A stretch of 64,000 nt of DNA from Ailanthus altissimus (taxonomy: Eukaryota; Streptophyta; Magnoliopsida; Sapindales; Simaroubaceae), in assembly GCA_946807835.1 (NCBI GenBank), contig OX327683.1, forward strand, positions 1,121,001 through 1,185,000, given 5' to 3'. Positions within the stretch are counted from its first letter, which is position 1. Each line of letters begins with the position of its first letter. The notes below the pieces were generated by a model. That model was not told the origin of the DNA and did no database searches. It saw only the letters and a program-made list of their open reading frames with translations. The position numbers and the translations under genes were made by a program. Below, one piece after another: positions 10,556 through 21,655 of this stretch.

Positions 10556-11599
10556 TGTTGGAAAATTGGTGATTCAATAATTTTGGTTGGACAAGAATTG
10601 AGATGAATACCAAAGTGGAGAGTCACAAGAAGTCTAGAACGTGCGGGACACGTATGGAGAAGTTTAGGACGTATGGGACACGAAGGAGGAAGTGAAACGG
10701 GACTTAAAGACGCGAAGGAAAAAAAGGAATCGCGGGCAGCTTCCAGCGCCGCGGCGCCCAGGGCTGAGCGCCGCAGCGCTCAAAACAGAAGACCAGCGCC
10801 GCAGCGCTGGGTCCTCAGCGCTGCAGTGCTGGACGCGAGAAGGGACAGCGCTGCGGCACCCAGGGACGAGCGCCGCAGCGCCAGAACGCGTGGAGAAGTC
10901 CGTTTTAGCTCGGGATTTCAAGTTTTGGGAAGTTTTGGACTTCCAAAACAAGTGGACTCATACTCCAACAAGGAATAGGGTTTGTAGGCACGAAATATAC
11001 CATATATAAACACTTGTAAACCATTGTTTAAGGTTAAGCATCTAAGGTTTCAAGATGTAACCATAAGAGAGAATAGAGGAGCTATGTAGGCATTAAGTGC
11101 GTGGTGCACTAGGGTGTAACCTTGGGGTGTGGTTTCTTCTTTAGGTTCTTTGAGTGAATAAAAGAGAAACACCATAGATCCTTTAGGCTTAGATGCTCGG
11201 GCTATTCTTGTGTTTCTTGTAAAAATCTCTTATGAGGAGATACGAAGAGGTCTTAGGGAGTCATAATGATCAAGGGTAGATGCTTAGAGGTCTCTATGGG
11301 AGATACTAAGGGGTCTTGTGGGATCATTGATGATGTAAGAAGATACTTTGTGATCTATTTCAATAGGAAGAAGCTGGATCATGGATCCTCTGTGGACGTA
11401 GGCAATTTGGGTCGAACCACGTATATCTTGTGTCTTGTGATTAGTTTGTTTTCTTTATCTTTATTGGTGTGTTAATCTTATGTGTTCTTGCTTATGGTGT
11501 GCTTTATGGTTTTTCGCTGCGCAAAGGGTATCAAGGTTGTGGCTTAGTTGATGCCATAGGGGTGTCAGATTTAAGTGCACGGCTTGATATCCCTCAACA
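10556..11599 (+). mobile_element. Solo LTR, 1,044 bp, inside the CNL pseudogene
   Basis: It begins TGTTG and ends CAACA and is flanked on both sides by an exact 5-bp duplication, AGCTT (10551-10555 and 11600-11604). Removing it and one AGCTT joins the CNL reading as IIEALKGST, exactly as the family reads there. A TATATAAA box at about 11003 and AATAAA at about 11155 suggest plus orientation. It contains a GC-rich palindromic cluster at 10744-10885. Lineage is not determinable from the LTR alone. Confidence 0.9.
10744..10885. repeat. GC-rich palindromic module cluster in the solo LTR
   Basis: Six copies of a 14-bp near-palindrome of the form AGCGCYGCRGCGCY lie within 142 bp, in an otherwise AT-rich window. 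Similar modules occur at 14649-14711 and 51933-52019 in different elements. Short open frames across it on both strands are by-products of its high GC content. Confidence 0.85.
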
Positions 11600-11604
11600 A
11601 GCTT

Positions 11605-12193
11605 CAATAATTTCGTTAGCGATTCTCAACTCATTAAAAAGATTCGATACACAAACCTATATTCTTTTTTCAATGTTTTCTTTAAAGTCGTCATCGTTGT
11701 AGACGAGTTGGGCCAAAGTTGTCTTACCAATGCCACCCATCCCAATAAGTGAGATGATGTGGAGGCCATTTGGTTCTACGCTACTTTTGTAGCCAAATAG
11801 CATGTCTATCAAAGCATTCTTCTTTTTGACTCGACTGGTGATTTGAGACTCATAACTAGAGGAGATAAAGCCCACTTGCTTTAGTTCCTTAGTAGTTCAC
11901 TTATTTAAACTCACATCTAGGTTAAACATGTCTTTTTGTCGAGCTATATCATCTAGTTGCTCAATGATATGTTTTATATTGAGAGCAATGCCTTGACGTA
12001 AAAAGACATGTTTGAAACCAAGCAAGATGTGGGAAATGAGTATACCTTCTTCTTCTGATGAGGAACAAATGCAATCTTATTATCAACTCCATCGATATGC
12101 AACTTCAAACTTGTAGTATTCCACTCATCCAACACATCCTCCATGTCATAGGTTGTATATTTGAGTTGATTCAGCTAATGTCGGGGCGGTTTT
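11605..12193 (-). pseudogene. CC-NBS-LRR resistance gene, piece 2 (CC domain end and P-loop)
   Basis: On the minus strand this reads NQLKYTTYDMEDVLDEW (CC/Rx-N domain with its EDVID-type motif as DMEDVLDEW), a Lys-rich stretch, a FKHVFLRQGIALNI...LDDIARQKD segment, then the P-loop GMGGIGKTT at 11717-11743, TLAQLVYNDD, and, after a TAG at 11657 in place of the invariant Trp, VCVSNLFNELRIANEIIEA. These match RGA-type CNLs in order and spacing. One more stop lies between the CC and NB-ARC parts. Piece 1 (19643-19821) joins it across the large insertion at 12194. Confidence 0.9.
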
Positions 12194-12817
12194 TGTTCAA
12201 CACAATAGAGCACAAATCAGACACTTTTATTAATACTCTTAAACACTAAACACAACTTATAATACAAATTTTAAAAGCCATCACTCTTCCTTACTTCACT
12301 CACAACTAAATACTTATACACTCTTTGTTGAGCTTATTACTCTTACTTAACTCTTTATCAACTCTCAACACTTAACCCTTGATCAAGTTCTTTGAACACT
12401 TGATCACTCTTATCACTAAATTAAATTCTTAAACACTTGATGCCTAAACAAAGTGGGGAGAGGGAGAGGGTTTTTTTTTATACTAACTGTTATAAAATCT
12501 AAACTACAAAAAATAAAATATTCTAAAAATTTCTTAACCATGCAAATTTTTCTTACTTATCTATTCATCAACTACTCTAAAAATATCTCTACCTATTGTG
12601 GACACTTTCAAAACTTATGATTGAGCTTTGGTTTTAGAATCCTCTATATCATGGGCTTGAGTTTTGATTCCAAAATGCTTCATGTATTGGGTTTGGGCCT
12701 TCATCCTAGAATGTTCCATATGTTGGGCTTGGGTTTTACAATATTCCATGTGTTAGGTTTCTGCCTTATAGTATTGAATTTTATTAGTGGCTTTAAGTTG
12801 GTGTTATAATTTTTACA
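12194..12817 (-). repeat. 3' LTR of the minus-strand non-autonomous element
   Basis: It pairs with 16548-16839 plus 19293-19637. The shared core around 12370-12440 (ACTTGATCA..ACACTTGAT) and the ending GTTATAATTTTTACA make the pairing clear. A polypurine tract follows at 12818. Confidence 0.8.
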
Positions 12818-12879
12818 CTCTCCCCTCAATACCAACTTTTTCTTTGTTACAGCATGTCCTTTCTCTTTTCCTTTAGTCT

Positions 12880-13167
12880 TTAATGAGAGTAAAGATTTTT
12901 CTTTACTTCATTTTCATACTTCTCTAAAGTCATATTCTTATCTTTAATTTCCTTCTCTTCTAGCTCTTTTGTAGGATTCTCCTTGTTGGCATTTGCAATC
13001 TTTTTATCTCTAAAACGTTTCTCAGCACTTATATTATTTAAATCAATAATAAGTTCTTCCACCTCTAGGGCAATTTCATCATTTGAATTTTCCCAATTAC
13101 CATAATTAGACCCTTTGTATTTATAACTCAAGAGCTTATTTATAAAGGTACCACCATCATACACCAT
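12880..13167 (-). pseudogene. Internal gag-like fragment of the non-autonomous element (downstream part)
   Basis: An open stretch of 95 codons on the minus strand, rich in Glu, Lys and Asn, with a predicted charged helical or coiled-coil character in its second half. I recognise no enzyme motif. It continues the reading KLEVLPKVHNHN at about 13215, next to the solo LTR at 13277. It is probably the C-terminal part of the element's only protein. Confidence 0.4.
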
Positions 13168-14434
13168 GGTTCATCTAGCTATAGATCGAAATTCATCTTG
13201 CTTATTATGATTATGAACCTTTGGAAGAACCTCCAACTTCTGAGTAACACCTTCTACTGCTTGAGCACACCTATTTTGTTAGTATGTTGTACACAAGGTG
13301 CAAATGTGTACATTATAGTTTTTAATTTAATTTATTTGCAAGTTCACATATAAATCAACACAGCAAAAAGGAAATATAATTTCATATTGCAATATACACA
13401 TACTAAATTTAAGTCTCATTGCACTAATGAGATTAGAAATTACTCTTAAAGATAATTCAGAGTATTTTTTTATTACCGGAGGTCACCCTGAAGTGATCTC
13501 GCAAGCAATTATAGTACGTAACATTTGGTGAGATTGTGAAACTAAAATGATAGTATTTAATTTAGTTGGAATTGAAGCAACTCTTTGCTTTTTATTGTCG
13601 GCCTAAGTTTGTATAATTGCAACACTTGCAAATTATATACTTCAGTAGTAATGACCGAATGTTATATCTCCCACTTAGCTATTTTATTTATAACATTTAA
13701 TCACTTACCAAACACTTGTAACCTTTACCATTTAGATAGCCGAAATGGCACTAGTTGCTACCAATTACAAGATTTTGCAATATTATATGATGTAATATAT
13801 ATTAAGTAGCCAAGGCTTAAGCATGAGCTGCTTAATGTGCAAAACAACTTGCAATTTTAACATGCACCTCATGCTTAACAAGAGACATATATCTTTCATA
13901 ATTTCCAAATGGTGGCAAAATTATTGGTGATTCATTTGGCCAAGTTTCTTTTTGTGTAACACGTTGATTTTACTTAATGGACACTTGTCCATGTAATAGC
14001 CATATGTCACTCTACTCTTAATAACTTAACAACTAGTTAAGAAACAAAAGAATTTGTTTAATCTTTTCTATACACTTGGTGGATCCATGCAATATACTTA
14101 AAACATTTTACTTGTTTTTCATTTATTTGCAACTATATTCTTGTTAATATATTCTTAGGTTTTTGTCTCATTTTAAATAAAGCTCTAACTCTTTAGATTT
14201 TGTTGATTTTTATAACTTGCTAACTCTTAGCATTTATAACTCTCAGTATTATTAACTCTTAGCCCTAGTCTAAACTCCTTTAGATTAGATATGATATTCT
14301 TTAGATTATACAATCTCTGAAATGTTAAAAGCATCTTATTGTATATATATATAATATTAAGAATTTTATTCAAAATGTTTATTGCATAAATATTAAACAA
14401 TTAATATTCATACAATATTAATATGACACGTAAG

Positions 14435-15771
14435 TGATAAGGCGTAATTGTATAAACTATTTTATCTTCCTAACTTGATATTTGTTCAATTTATCTCAAT
14501 AATTGGGCTATTTATGCGTATTAATGTTGTTTTATAGGTTGAAGCATTATCGGAGCAAAAATACCGGAAAACGGACGCAAATGGGAGCATTAGAGATAAA
14601 AATACGAATGGAGGCACTGTAGCTACAGTACCACTGTAGCTACAGTGCAGCGCCGCGGCGCCGATTGCAGAAAGTGAGCGCCGCAGCGCCAAATCGCAGC
14701 GCCGCGGCGCCGGGACCTGGACAGCAAATGCTGACAGGTTGCTGAAAATCAGGAAAGCCAAAAGCAGCCCCAAGTGCGCCCTAATTCCGTGCTTTTACCT
14801 ATTTATTTGCTCAAAACTTACATTTTGAGGAAGACTCCAGCTGGGACAGCAGCTGGAAACACAAAGAAACACCTAACTTCTAAGTTTGAAGAAATCAAAG
14901 AGGAGGGAAGCAAGCTTCAACAACAAAGGCATTTGACAGGGATGTCTTCTTTGCTTTGATTTTTTACTTGTTGTAAGATGTTTAGTTTACATGTATTGAT
15001 GGAATTAGCTTCAAGATTGTGTAGTTTAATGATGAGCTAATTTCGTTCATCTAGGATTACATCCTTGAACTCATTATGTGATTGATTTTAGTTCTCTCTT
15101 TTATGGTATTAATTCAGCTTTTGATATATTCATTGTGCTTGTGCTTAATGCTATTTGATTACTTGGCCAGTGGTTAAATTGATCTATAAATGCTTAAATA
15201 AACTTGACAAAGGCATTTAGGTATTTAGTCTTAAGCATATTGATGCATGATCATAGTGTAGTACACTTGAGTTTCATATGAGATAGACATATACTCATAA
15301 GGCATGTATGGCTCATAAAACTTGTGCTTAATGAATTTTGTTCAATTTATTTATCATAGACATATAGATATTTGATTGGATGGAATAGATTCACTTGACC
15401 TGCAAAAGAGGCTTGTGATGTGTTGAGTGTTTTGGTCAATATATCAAGTTGAGAACTAATAAACATCAAAGAGATTTTGCTGAATTTATTTGCATAATGG
15501 GGGATAGTTTGTAATCCTAGGATTTCTCATATTGAATTCAACTTGTTGGTAATTTAGTTTATCACTTAGCATAATTAAGTTGTTTTTTTACTTGAGTAGT
15601 TTAATATCATACATTAAATCATTTTCTGGATAATAGTAGAAAGACACCATTTCAGTACTTAAACTAGAAAAGATAAATCATTCTCTGTGGGATCGACACT
15701 TTTCTCATCATATATTACTTGTTGCGATAACGTGCACTTGCGCTAATTTGTGTTATAGAAAACACACAACA
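14435..15771 (+). mobile_element. Solo LTR, 1,337 bp, gypsy-type
   Basis: It starts TGATAAGGCG, ends ACACACAACA, and has an exact 5-bp duplication GTAAG (14430-14434 and 15772-15776). The ending with a CTGTGGGATCGACAC-like stretch and GATAACGTGCACTTGCGC is typical of Athila/Tat-type gypsy LTRs. It contains GC-rich palindromic modules at 14649-14711 and two copies of CACTGTAGCTACAGT at about 14615-14648. It is the youngest layer at this spot. Confidence 0.9.
14615..14711. repeat. Palindromic modules in the gypsy-type solo LTR
   Basis: Two tandem copies of the palindrome ACTGTAGCTACAGT are followed by three units AGCGCCGCRGCGCC at 14649-14662, 14677-14690 and 14698-14711. The second type matches the cluster at 10744-10885. 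Confidence 0.85.
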
Positions 15772-15796
15772 GTAAGCATCATTTTCAACATATTCA

Positions 15797-16242
15797 ACTC
15801 TTTTAATTTTTTAAGAGCCTTAGCTTTTTGATCTCTTGCCCATTTTTCCTCCGCCTTCTGACATTGTTTGATATGTTCCTTATTTAGTTATTTCATTTTA
15901 GCACGTCGTGTTTAGCTATCTCTTGGTTCGAACATAAATGGCATAGATTCTCTATTTTGCTTTCTTTGAGGATGTGAATTAACATTTTCATCAACCTCTT
16001 TACTATTTTTCTTGCTGCTAAACTTCGACTTAAAAGCTTTAACTTTGGGCGTACCCATTGTAGCTTGAGTAGCAAAACACCACATCCTCTTTGGTAGTTT
16101 CAAACCCTTTACACAAATCTTCCACTTGGCCTTTAAGTTTTTCCATGGTGGAATTAACCTTTTTCTTTAAAATCTTTGGTCTAATTCTATTGTATACTAA
16201 CACAAATCTCAATGTATATGTCAATGATGGGGCGCAACTCAT
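15797..16242 (-). pseudogene. Internal gag-like fragment of the non-autonomous element (upstream part)
   Basis: Overlapping minus-strand frames encode a Lys/Glu-rich protein. One begins near 16242 and includes MEKLKGQVEDLCKGFETTKED, a likely coiled coil; a shifted frame continues with TMGTPKVKAFKSKFSSKK and then a helical KAEEKWARDQKAKALKKLKEL stretch. A frameshift and stops break it. The position just after the PBS and 5' LTR is that of gag. No zinc knuckle or enzyme is visible. Confidence 0.4.
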
Positions 16243-16532
16243 CCATTAAGTGTTGAGGTCTACCTTAAATTCTCCACTTACTGTTTTAACTCTGCATGGT
16301 ATTCCGTTACCCTTTCTACTACACCACAAAGCTTCTACATGCTTATATGATTTGGACATCCTAAGTTAAAGATTCAGTCATATTCATAGTCAATCCATTA
16401 AGGAATTATTGCTAATGATGATAAGTCTTCCTCCTCTAAAGCGATCGATGCTTCAACATCCATTCTTCTTCATGTGTGAATAGTACCTGCATGAACAGTG
16501 CTTTAACTACTATTCTACGACCCGAACACCTT

Positions 16533-16545
16533 GGCTTTAATACCA
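16533..16545 (-). promoter_or_regulatory. Primer-binding site (tRNA-Met type, degenerate)
   Basis: The reverse complement reads TGGTATTAAAGCC, close to the TGGTATCAGAGCC complementary to initiator tRNA-Met. It sits two bases from the LTR start at 16548 and fixes the minus orientation of the element. Confidence 0.7.
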
Positions 16546-16839
16546 GATGTTGAACACAATGAAGCAAAAATCGAACACTTTTATTAACATTCTTATACAG
16601 TAGATACAAAACTTATAATACAAACTTTAAAAACTATTACTCATTCTCACTTACAACACAATGTTTACAAGTTAACACTTACACAATTTTTATTGAGCTT
16701 ATTATACTTGCTCAACTGTCTATCAACTCTCTCAACACTCAACACTTAATCAAGTTCTTTGAACACATGATCACTTTTTATCACTAGATCAAGTTCTTAA
16801 ACACTTGATACCTAAACCAAATAGGGAGATGGGTATTTA

Positions 16840-19292
16840 TTTTAGAAATGGTACTTACGTGTCATTTAAATTATTGTATGAATATTTTATGTATTTAATA
16901 TTTATACAATAAACATTTTAAATTAATCATTAATTATTATTAATATGGTAATAAGTTTATATCTTTCTAGACACTGTACATTTATAGAAGATTAGATTTG
17001 ATCTAAAGAAGTTTAGGTTAGCTCTAAAAGTTAGTATTTCTAAGAGTTAGAGCCTTGTCTAAAATAAGGACAAAGACTTGAGAATATATTAATAATAACA
17101 TAATTATAAGGAGTAGCAAATGGTGCTAAAAATATCATTATGTAGTATGTTCTCGAAAACATTGTTCTTAATTCATGGTTCCCGATATGAGTCGATCTAT
17201 ATTCCTTTTGGATTAGTGTATGTTTATATCTCAAATGTCCAGATGGTTAGTCTTAGTAGACTATAAACTTAGCAAAATTCTGTATAAGCATGCAGACATT
17301 CAACAAGGACTGAATACTAAATGGACTCATGAGGACCTCCAATAAAGATCTTACAGAGATGCTAATAGAAATTTTCTAGAGTTGAGTAGTATTTATAGTT
17401 CTTTGACCTAAGCTTCATGGTGGGCTTGTAAGTAATCCATCATGCTTTGATTCTACGCATATTAGAAACCTTTCATGGTCTTACCTTTGGGCGTTATAAG
17501 GTATGGTTCGATGCTCATAGAGCCTAGTGTATATCGATATGGGATCCGTTAGCTCATATGGGTGAGTTTTATATCTGGATGCTTTAAGATTGTAATTCAA
17601 AAGTCTTATGGCTATAGCAGAAACCCTAATTTTTTTTTCATAAGGTTAAACAATATTGTAAAAGGTTAAACAATATTGTAAAAGAGTTGACATATATTAT
17701 TTACGATAATACGAATTTGGAGATAAATTCATAAATGAGCGTATAGAGATTTAATGATAATGAACTATATCTCTGCTCTTTTAGTATATAAGTGACGGAA
17801 AGATTATACGGATATGGTTGACCTCAATTTATATGGTTCAATAAGCCATTTTGTAATATCCATAATGTGTGTATAGGGCATCATTCACAAGCTTACGAAA
17901 GAATTTTGGAAGACAAAAAGAGTGTGAACTTAAGGAATCTCACAATATAAAGTGTACTCGTTGACCACTGGGGTAGTGGAATAGGTCGAACAGTTCAATT
18001 CGAAAAGATTTTAGAAAGCATGATTCGTTTTAAGATCTCTCTAAAAAGTGAAAAACATACTTTGCAAATATTGTAAAGAGATCCATTTTGCATGGAAAAT
18101 AAAATCTTAGCATATGGTTGCTTTCATAGTCTTACCTTTAGGCGTTATAAGGTGTGGTTCGATGCTCATAGAGTCCAGTGTATGTCGATATGGGATATGT
18201 TAGCTCATACAGGTGAGTTTTATATCTAGATGCTTTGAGATTATAATTCAAAAAGTCTTATAGCCATACTAGAAACCTTAAATTTGTTTTTTGTAAGGTT
18301 AAACAATATTGTAAAAGAGTTTACATATATTGTTTACGACAATACAAATTTGGAGATAAATTCACGAATGAGCGTATAGAGATTTAACGATGATGATCTA
18401 TATCTCTGCTCTTTCAGTATATAGGTGATGAAATGATTATACCGATATGGTTAACCTCAACTTATATAGTTCAACACGTCATTTTGTAATATCCATAGCA
18501 TATATATAGGGCATCGTTCACGAGCTTATGAAAGAATTCCAAAAGACAAACAAGTGTGAACCTAAGGAATCTCATAATATAAAGTGTACTTGTTGACCAC
18601 TGGGGTAGTGGGATAGGTCGAACAGTTCGATTCGAGAAGATTTTAGAAAGCATGATTCGTTTTAAGACCTCTCTAAAAAATGGGAAACATACTTTGCAAA
18701 TATTACAAAGAGGTCCTTTTTGCATGGAAAAGAAAATCTTGACACATGGCTGCTTGTATGACAAATGACATAAATAAGCATTGCATGATTGATATTTGAC
18801 AGCATACATGAGATACATGAGTGAAAAGTGTTAACCATATAAGAGGGATAGGTGGTTAAAGGTTTGTAAATGTTAAATTTAACAACCACTAACCCCCAAT
18901 TTGCTAAGTATATATATCAAGCTTTGAAATTATTTCATTAAGGCCCTCATTCTCATACTTAGTAAAATAGCAACCACTTTAGAGAAAATTCAAAATTTCT
19001 TGCTAGAAATCATCAAACAAGCTGTCATTCGAGCATTTCAATTCCATATGATAGTTGAAGTCTAGAATTGTTCAACGGATTCATTTCGAGTAAGCTTCGG
19101 AGTTTAAATCTTCATCAAAGGTCTTCAAAGACGAGTTTTTGTAATCTTAATCTATTTATAATGCAGTTCTAATATGTATATATTAGTTGTTATGTTTAAT
19201 TTCATTGCAAATATGCATGTGAGATATGCATTTTTAAAAGTTGTAAGCATGTACACAATCATATGCTTGCACTATTAATATACGTTTTTACA
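16840..19292 (+). mobile_element. Copia-family solo LTR, 2,453 bp, plus strand
   Basis: It starts TTTTAGAAATGG (from TGTTAGAAATGG of its relatives), ends TTTTTACA, and has an exact 5-bp duplication ATTTA (16835-16839 and 19293-19297). It is the same LTR family as 29194-31151 and 48968-51778. Part of it is tandemly duplicated (17471-18121 and 18122-18757). Confidence 0.9.
17471..18757. repeat. 651-bp tandem duplication within the copia solo LTR
   Basis: Both units start TTTCATRGTCTTACCTTT and end near GCATGGAAAA..AAATCTT..ATGGYTGCT. They differ at scattered bases. Other members of the LTR family in this window have this region only once. Confidence 0.85.
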
Positions 19293-19642
19293 ATTTATAC
19301 TAACTATTGTCAAATCTAAATCACACAAATTAAATATTCAAAAATTTCTTAACCATTCAAATTTTGTATACTTATCCCTTCATCAACTACTCCAAAAATA
19401 TCTCCATTTACCTTGGATACTTCTAGAATTTGAGCTTGGATTTGGTTCTAGAATCTTCCATGTCTTGAGTTTAGGTCTTGATCCTAGATGTTTCATGTGT
19501 TAAGTTTGAGACTTGATTCTAAAATATTTTATGTGTTGGATTTGGACTTTGATTTTAGAATGTTTCATGTGTTGAGTTTGTATCTTATAGTATTATATTT
19601 TATTATGAACCTTAAGTTAGCGTTACAATTTTTAACAGTTTC

Positions 19643-19821
19643 ATCCTCGACTTTCCTTTTTTATGCATCCCCTATGTTGACTTTAATGGCTCAGAGATTG
19701 CTCTGAAACATTTCCACTTCTTTTTTCGACACCCACAATTAACTTCACCTCTTTCTTTTTGCCTCTTCAATAGCAATTGAAATCAGCTGGTCCAAGAGAG
19801 GGAAACAATCGCATCAACCAT
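19643..19821 (-). pseudogene. CC-NBS-LRR resistance gene, piece 1 (N-terminus)
   Basis: On the minus strand the ATG at 19821 starts MVDAIVS, then, across small frameshifts, QLISIAIEEAK, VKLIVGVEKEVEMFQSNL and a Lys-rich end before the insertion at 19642. CNLs of the RGA type begin MA(E/D)AIVS..LLxQL and carry the GVEKEVEKL motif at this distance. It is followed directly by the minus-strand LTR element, after which piece 2 continues the same CC domain. This start gives the pseudogene a total span of 9480-19821 on the minus strand. Confidence 0.8.
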
Positions 19822-21100
19822 TTTTTTGGAAGCTTAGTGTCATGCCTCAAATGTTCTCAGGCAATTCATCAAATATTTGGTGCGTGTTAAGACCCTTAAA
19901 GGCTACTTGGACCATTGGAGCATTTCATGAACTACACTTTCTAGAAAAGCCCACTTAAGTTTGATATATGTATAGGTAAGTCTAATTGTAAGTAGTAATT
20001 GGTAGAGAATTCTAGAATATGAATATTCATTTGGAATATTACTTGTGGTAGGTGACTTTTATTTTAAACTATTGGATGTAAGTAGTAATTGGTAGAGAAT
20101 TTTAATTTTAGCCGTCCATTGTATATAACTTTTGCTATAAATAAGTGAGCTCTCATTTAAAACAATACACCACTTAATTTATAATTCTTTTTATTATCAA
20201 TATAAGAGTATTTTCCCAAACATTCTATGTTCATTTTTTTTCATTTCTTTCTTAGTTTATCAATTTTTAAACTACTTAATACTAACAAGTGTCTAAGATT
20301 TCATGGATTAAAGAATTAAATTCGTAATATTAGTGAGAGATGGATGTGTTTATGATGAGTAAATGTGAAAAAGGAACTAATTATGCTGTAAAGAAGATGA
20401 CGGTGTACCCTTTGCATTCTTATATATTGCATGCAACAACTCTATTATGGAATATTTTGTTCTTTTATAACCATTATCAATAATAATAATATTCAAAATT
20501 GAAAAATAAATAAATAATATTTATTACTATTTAAAGGTAAGTGTGAAGTTCTTCAAATTTTATATCATTTTCTTGTGTGAAAGCTGAGGGTCATTATTCG
20601 TTGTTATTCAAATGAGTAAAAACAAATTTGGACCTTTTTACTGTAATCACAGGATGAGTTATTTTAAGTAAAAATAAAAGAAATTAATTCAAATAAACTA
20701 ATTAAATTGCTCATATAAATTAATTAAATAGAATTATAACCTGTTTTAAACACATTATCCTTCCCATTCAAAAAATATAAACTAATTGATATGAAAATAC
20801 TTAATTAAACAAATTTAATAGAATAGACTAAATTTAAATTATAAAAAATTAACTTATTATTTTTTTTCATTTTGCACTAACTAGGGGCATTTAGCGCCTA
20901 TGCTCCAACACGAATTTTTAATATTTCATAGATATGATTTATGATAACGAAAACTATTTAAATAATAAAAAATATGTGTTTATTTATTAAAATTTAATTG
21001 TAAAACAATTATAAAAAAATTTTATGGTTAAAAGATAATAGGCAGAAATTTAGGTTATTTTTGAAAAGGATCTATGATAGATTGCTTTTAATTCTTGATA
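19822..21100. other. Upstream flank of the CNL pseudogene, AT-rich
   Basis: Probably the old promoter side of the CNL on the minus strand. A short direct repeat, GTAAGTAGTAATTGGTAGAGAATT, in part, occurs at about 19987 and 20078. No coding region is visible. Confidence 0.4.
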
Positions 21101-21104
21101 AAAA

Positions 21105-21290
21105 ATAATGTTAAGTATTTTAAATTTTTATTTTAAATTAAATTTTAAAAATAATGTATTAAATAAATATTAAGTATAACAAATAATTTTAAAATTTATA
21201 TTATTTTATTATCTAATATTTACATGATATATTATTTTTAAAATATAATTTAAAATAAAAATTTAAAATACTTAATATTATTCATCTATA
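21105..21290. repeat. Foldback MITE-like element 1
   Basis: The arms (TTAAGTATTTTAAATTTTTA... and its inverse ending AAATTTAAAATACTTAATAT) pair over most of the element, leaving a short centre. A second copy lies at 21465-21655. No gene content. Confidence 0.7.
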
Positions 21291-21464
21291 AATGTTAAAG
21301 GAGAGGTATGAAAGGTTGTTATTGAGCAAATGACGAGAATGATTGATCATACAGCTCACACACTCTGTCAAAAGCAACTGTATATCTATTTAAGCACTTG
21401 TCGCTTTGAAGCTAACAAACAATCAACTTTATGTCTAAATATTATGAGGTCAAACTATATTAAT

Positions 21465-21655
21465 AAAAAAGTAATATTAAGAATCTTACATTTTTATTTA
21501 AAATTAAATTTAAAAAATAATATATTAAATAAATATTATGTGATAAGATAATATAAATTTTAAAATTATTTATTATATTTAATATTTATTTAACATATTA
21601 ATTTTAGGATCTTATTTAAAATAAAAATTTAAAATAACTAATATTACTCATCAAC
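21465..21655. repeat. Foldback MITE-like element 2
   Basis: Same family and structure as 21105-21290, with arms starting TAATATTAAGAATCTTAC and ending AAAATAACTAATATTACTC. Confidence 0.65.

Larger units (their letters stand above)
13277..15790 (-). mobile_element. Copia-family solo LTR on the minus strand, holding a younger solo LTR
   Basis: On the minus strand it starts TGTTGAAAATGATGCTTAC and follows the same LTR family as 16840, 29194, 48968 and 61301 (CTTACGTGTCAT, GTATGAATATTAA, AGAGTTAGCAAG). It ends in ACTAACA. The flanks TATTT (13272-13276) and TATTC (15791-15795) differ at one base. Its own sequence is interrupted from 14435 to 15771. It lies within the gag-like region of the minus-strand element. 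Confidence 0.85.
12194..19637 (-). mobile_element. Minus-strand non-autonomous LTR retrotransposon with nested solo LTRs
   Basis: Two related LTRs bound it: 12194-12817 and 16548-19637 (the latter split by a younger LTR at 16840-19292). Both start TGTTSAACACAA and end TTTTTA(A)CA. The flanks GTTTT (12189-12193) and GTTTC (19638-19642) differ at one base, as expected of an old target-site duplication. A polypurine tract lies, on the minus strand, beside the left LTR (GAGGGGAGAG, complement of 12818-12827), and a tRNA-Met-like PBS lies beside the right LTR, so it reads leftward. After removing younger insertions the internal part is only about 1.2 kb with gag-like pieces and no pol. Confidence 0.85.
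16548..19637 (-). repeat. 5' LTR of the minus-strand non-autonomous element, split
   Basis: Sequence 16548-16839 continues at 19293-19637; the break is filled by a copia solo LTR. The two halves together align with 12194-12817. Confidence 0.8.

Noticed and set aside
10664..11009. Three overlapping frames of 95-105 codons on both strands, Ala/Arg/Ser-rich
   Set aside because: They arise from the GC-rich palindromic modules within the solo LTR, which suppress stop codons; no domain is recognisable.
14486..14773. A 95-codon minus-strand frame
   Set aside because: It lies inside the solo LTR at 14435-15771 and spans its GC modules; no similarity to a known protein.
18471..18889. Minus-strand frames of 75 and 115 codons, Cys-rich
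   Set aside because: They lie wholly within the second unit of the duplicated copia LTR and show no domain.
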